Under the pieces are notes generated by a model. That model did not search any database and was not told the DNA's origin. It worked only from the letters and a program-made list of their open reading frames with translations. DNA of 35,674 nucleotides. It comes from Bacillota bacterium. Its GTDB lineage: Bacteria; Bacillota; Clostridia; Saccharofermentanales; Saccharofermentanaceae. The stretch is taken from positions 1-35,674 of the forward strand of contig JAEWUD010000050.1 of NCBI GenBank assembly GCA_023397475.1. The letters are read 5' to 3'. A program made the translations under genes and the position numbers. Shown here piece by piece: positions 33,260-35,674 of the stretch; the stretch's first letter is position 1; each line of letters starts with the position of its first letter.

Positions 33260-33297
33260 TGTAACCTTTTCGATGTTTTCGCATCCAACGTGTGTAA
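33260..33297 (+). promoter_or_regulatory. Possible ECF-type promoter of the sigma gene
   Basis: TGTAACC (33260-33266) resembles the -35 of ECF sigma factors, and CGTGTGTAA (33289-33297) resembles the -10, but the interval is about six bases longer than usual. Autoregulation would fit the location. Confidence 0.35.
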
Positions 33298-33319
33298 AGC
33301 AAAAAGAGGAGAATCTTGC

Positions 33320-33811
33320 ATGGCGGAATTCGAGGAGATTTATAGCACCTACGCCCGCCGTGTGTACCGGTTTCTTCTTGCGCTTACAAGGAACGCGTCT
33401 GCCGCGGAGGAGCTGACCCAGCAGACATTTTACCAGGCCTTTCTGCACATCGGACAATTCGAGGGCAGGAGCAGCCTTTATACCTGGCTGTGCCAGATTG
33501 GGAAGAACGAGTGGTTTCGCGAGTGTCGACGCTCGCGAAGATTTACCGACGAGGACGCGGATGAGGTTCCCTGCGAGAGTGCGATGGACGAAGAATTCTG
33601 CCGCAGGGAAGAGACCGGTCGGGCAGTGCGCGCGCTATGTGACCTCGAGCCGCCGTACCGGGACGTAGTGATCTTACGGATTTACGGACAGTTGCCGTTT
33701 GCCGAGATCGCGGCTCTTTTCGCGAAAAGCGAGAGCTGGGCGAAGGTAACATTCTTCCGCGGCAAGGTAAAGCTACGGGAAAGATTGGAGGAGAACGATG
33801 ATTTCATGTGA
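33320..33811 (+). CDS. ECF RNA polymerase sigma factor
   Basis: A 163-residue sigma-70 family protein with only regions 2 and 4. Region 2 spans about 1-75 (YRFLLALTRNASAAEELTQQ and WLCQIGKNEWF) and region 4 about 105-155, with the helix-turn-helix in LPFAEIAALFAKSESWAKV. The ATG at 33320 has GAGGA about ten bases upstream; the frame is open to 33200 but that part has no sigma similarity. The last 14 bases overlap the anti-sigma gene, so the pair is translated together. Confidence 0.93.
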   Translation: MAEFEEIYSTYARRVYRFLLALTRNASAAEELTQQTFYQAFLHIGQFEGRSSLYTWLCQIGKNEWFRECRRSRRFTDEDADEVPCESAMDEEFCRREETGRAVRALCDLEPPYRDVVILRIYGQLPFAEIAALFAKSESWAKVTFFRGKVKLRERLEENDDFM

Positions 33812-35099
33812 TGTAGCGAAAGATATGCTGCCGCTCGTGGCGGCGGGGGATTGCACGGACGAGACAAAGCTGATCGTCGACGAGCATGTCGCGACATGTG
33901 CGGCATGCCGGGCCGAACTTGCGATGATGAAGGATCCGGCGATCGCAGCCGAGAGGACTCCCGAAGAACCCGGCACGGGCGAGATCTCGAGGGAAATGAC
34001 GTTCGAGAAGGGCTTCCGGAAGATTCGTCGTATGTGGCTTGCCTCGATCATATGCGTACTCTGTATCCTTCCGCTGAGCGGCCTTGGCGTTCTTGGCTTC
34101 AACGACGCCCGGGGTGAGGGCTACGCGTATTCGAATCTGGGGGACGCTATCACGCTTCGCGCCTATCTCGAGTGTCTGAAGAATAAGGACTATGAGGGTG
34201 CGTTTGCGTATGTCGACACACAAAGGATGTATGAATCGGCTACGACAGCAAGGGAGGATTATTATGCGTTTGACACTACCAATTTTTTCCGGGCAACCGT
34301 TGGAGGAAAGTCATATTATGTCTCGAATTCGGGAGTTCTGGCAGCGTATTCCGGTTATGGCAAAGAAGGCGCGGATACGGAGGTCTGGGCGGAAGTAATC
34401 TGTAGAAATGTTGATGGGTATTATGCTACGCCAATTCCTGAGTATGTTTTTGCCGACGCAGCAGAAATAGCTTCGGAGATACTCGGCGAAGAGATCGTCG
34501 TACTTTCTCTGGACAGTCAAATTGAGAACACAGAATACACATATATCAAGACCGTCGCGTTGGATGGAGAATCGTACTATGTACCTACACGAGATGGACG
34601 AGCGAATGGACCGGATTGGAAACAAAATGCTGAATTCATTCCGGAAAAAATCTACACCCTGTTGAGCATTGATCAACAGGAAAGGAATAATAGAGAAATA
34701 GCAAGGATGGATCAGTACAGGAAACTTGGAGTTGAAGGATATACCCAGCTCATGAAGGAGAAGTATATCACGGCGCTGGAAGCGTTGGAGGCAAAGGGTG
34801 TCTATCTGGAGAGTTACTCCATAGGAACCCCCAGAAGGCAAACTTTCTATTACACGAGTGAAGGCGAGATTGATTTTTGGGACTTCACGATTGATTTTAC
34901 TTTGTCCGGTGAGGCAGAATATCCGACAGAACAGTTCGGTGCGGTCGTACAGAATGGGAAAATCGTAATCACGAGTGCAAGCATTTTTGTATCAGATACG
35001 AGCGTTTATGATGAGACAAACTACATCAATTATATCAATCCATATCCGTATATCTTCGAAGATACGGAAGGGTTGGCAATCTACTACTTGGGCTGGTAA
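33798..35099 (+). CDS. Zinc-finger anti-sigma factor with large extracytoplasmic domain
   Basis: A 433-residue membrane protein paired with the ECF sigma factor. The N-terminal zf-HC2/ZAS domain has C4, C19, H30, C34 and C37 (DEHVATCAAC gives the H-x3-C-x2-C core), which would hold the sigma factor at the membrane. One helix follows at about 80-101 (MWLASIICVLCILPLSG). Residues 102-433 would be outside and match no family I recognise; they are Tyr- and Glu-rich with much beta structure. The coding sequence becomes clearly AT-richer from about nucleotide 34250, within the outer domain. It starts inside the sigma gene. Confidence 0.85.
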   Translation: MISCDVAKDMLPLVAAGDCTDETKLIVDEHVATCAACRAELAMMKDPAIAAERTPEEPGTGEISREMTFEKGFRKIRRMWLASIICVLCILPLSGLGVLGFNDARGEGYAYSNLGDAITLRAYLECLKNKDYEGAFAYVDTQRMYESATTAREDYYAFDTTNFFRATVGGKSYYVSNSGVLAAYSGYGKEGADTEVWAEVICRNVDGYYATPIPEYVFADAAEIASEILGEEIVVLSLDSQIENTEYTYIKTVALDGESYYVPTRDGRANGPDWKQNAEFIPEKIYTLLSIDQQERNNREIARMDQYRKLGVEGYTQLMKEKYITALEALEAKGVYLESYSIGTPRRQTFYYTSEGEIDFWDFTIDFTLSGEAEYPTEQFGAVVQNGKIVITSASIFVSDTSVYDETNYINYINPYPYIFEDTEGLAIYYLGW

Positions 35100-35124
35100 C
35101 GGTTTCATTTATTCGAAAAAGATA

Positions 35125-35170
35125 GGGCTGTCTCGCAACGAAAGTTATGAGACAGCCCTGTTTTGTTTTC
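35125..35170 (+). terminator. Terminator-like hairpin opening the second array leader
   Basis: GGGCTGTCTC (35125-35134) pairs with GAGACAGCCC (35149-35158), followed by TGTTTTGTTTTC. It lies 25 bases after the anti-sigma stop and is the counterpart of the hairpin at 23721. Confidence 0.75.
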
Positions 35171-35346
35171 AAATGACGATGGTGCAGTCTCACTTATTTC
35201 TCGCTTCCGAAGATCTAGAATTTTCGATCCCACGGAGTTGAAGCTAATCCTATCCTCACATCCTGTGTAATGGATACTTAGAAAATGAAGGCTGTCGCAA
35301 TTTGTTGTGGCGCTAGTCGACCAGCCAGGGATTATTCGTCAATGAT
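35125..35346 (+). repeat. Conserved leader of 75-bp array, copy 2
   Basis: About 220 bases similar to 23721-23937. The middle part between GATCTAGAATTTTCG and GTGTAATG diverges most. The distance from hairpin to first array unit is 221 bases against 217 in copy 1. Confidence 0.9.
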
Positions 35347-35674
35347 GCACATACGAAACATGCTCCTTCTCGGGTTTTCGTATGTGCGGCGAGCTCTCGA
35401 CGGCGATTATTCGTCATTGATGCACATACGAAACAAGCTCCTTCACGGGTTTTCGTATGTGCGCCGGCCATCCCAGCGCGGTTATTTGTCAATGATGCAC
35501 ATACGAAACAGGCCACTTCACTGGATTTCGTATGTGCGCTAGCGGTTCTGATGCGGTTATTCGTCAATGATGCACATACGAAACAGGCTCCTTCTCGGGT
35601 TTTCGTATGTGCGCCGGCCATCCCAGCGCGGTTATTTGTCAATGATGCACATACGAAACAGGCCACTTCACTGG
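35347..35674 (+). repeat. 75-bp tandem array of palindromic elements, copy 2, continues past window
   Basis: Units start at 35347, 35422, 35497, 35572 and 35647, each GCACATACGAAA, 17-base loop, TTTCGTATGTGC and 34-base spacer; the last is cut by the window edge. The units starting at 35497 and 35647 share the same loop, and the 34-base spacers after the units at 35422 and 35572 are identical, which points to duplication of blocks of two units. Confidence 0.97.

Noticed and set aside
35347..35666. Repeat protein encoded by either strand of the second array
   Set aside because: Open frames follow from the 75-base period. There is no ribosome binding site, and the arms are constrained as DNA palindromes.
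1..35674. tRNA or rRNA genes
   Set aside because: No cloverleaf with TTCRA loop and CCA end, and no rRNA stretch, was recognised on either strand.

Overview
The window reads as part of a chromosome of an anaerobic Bacillota (Clostridia-type) bacterium of moderate to high GC. This rests on a V-type ATPase operon in the ntp gene order, a DUF4003 protein, Gram-positive style lipoproteins, an ECF sigma/zinc-finger anti-sigma pair, strong AGGAGG-type ribosome binding sites with GTG and TTG starts in use, and a GH120 beta-xylosidase of the Thermoanaerobacterium type. The species cannot be named from the sequence.

Layout. 1-5952 (minus): V-type ATPase genes for subunits G/H, I, K, E, C, F and the first two thirds of A. 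The ring subunit K keeps the known sodium ligands, so the enzyme is probably Na+-coupled. 6269-11109: a DUF4003 protein, a RelE/RelB-type toxin-antitoxin pair, a radical SAM/SPASM enzyme and a GH120 beta-xylosidase. 11341-14483 (minus): a YibE/F membrane protein and a lipoprotein alkaline phosphatase with a possible Pho box. 14484-15437: no genes, but tandem and palindromic repeats. 15438-22172 (plus): a truncated CGGC protein, a histidine phosphatase, a YgiQ radical SAM protein with a repetitive basic tail, a PhzF-like protein, a GH43 glycosidase and an MFS transporter. 22501-23688: an AI-2E family membrane protein. 23721-25073: a leader plus 75-bp repeat array, a decayed DUF4177-like gene and a second repeat cluster. 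25074-33203: a 2H phosphoesterase, a HipA/CtkA-like kinase coupled to an HTH protein, a tail-anchored protein coupled to a ZIP transporter, a small EF-Tu domain 3-like protein, a cytidylate-kinase-like protein, a SIMPL lipoprotein, and an AAA/DUF4143 ATPase behind two CRP-type boxes. 33320-35099: the ECF sigma/anti-sigma pair. 35125-35674: a second copy of the leader plus 75-bp array, running off the window.

The most unusual content is a family of palindromic elements present at five places (14991-15216, 23938-24430, 24763-24898, 29974-30014, 35347-35674). Every intact element has a 12-bp arm ending in CGAAA, a loop of exactly 17 nt, and a 12-bp arm beginning TTTCG. The outer seven bases of the arms differ completely between clusters (TTATGGG, GCACATA, TTGTGGA, GTCTGGG). 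Successive elements are mostly separated by exactly 34 nt, giving a 75-bp period in three clusters of unrelated sequence. Two clusters (GCACATA) are each preceded by the same leader of about 220 bp, which opens with a terminator-like hairpin and begins about 30 bp after a gene. Geometry kept while sequence changes points to a common recognising protein, a structured RNA, or a shared generating mechanism. I know of no named element matching it.

Functionally, the window combines ion-motive energy conversion (V-ATPase), xylan side-chain and oligosaccharide breakdown (GH120, GH43), phosphate scavenging (alkaline phosphatase), metal import (ZIP), envelope stress sensing (ECF sigma/anti-sigma) and two toxin-antitoxin or toxin-like pairs.
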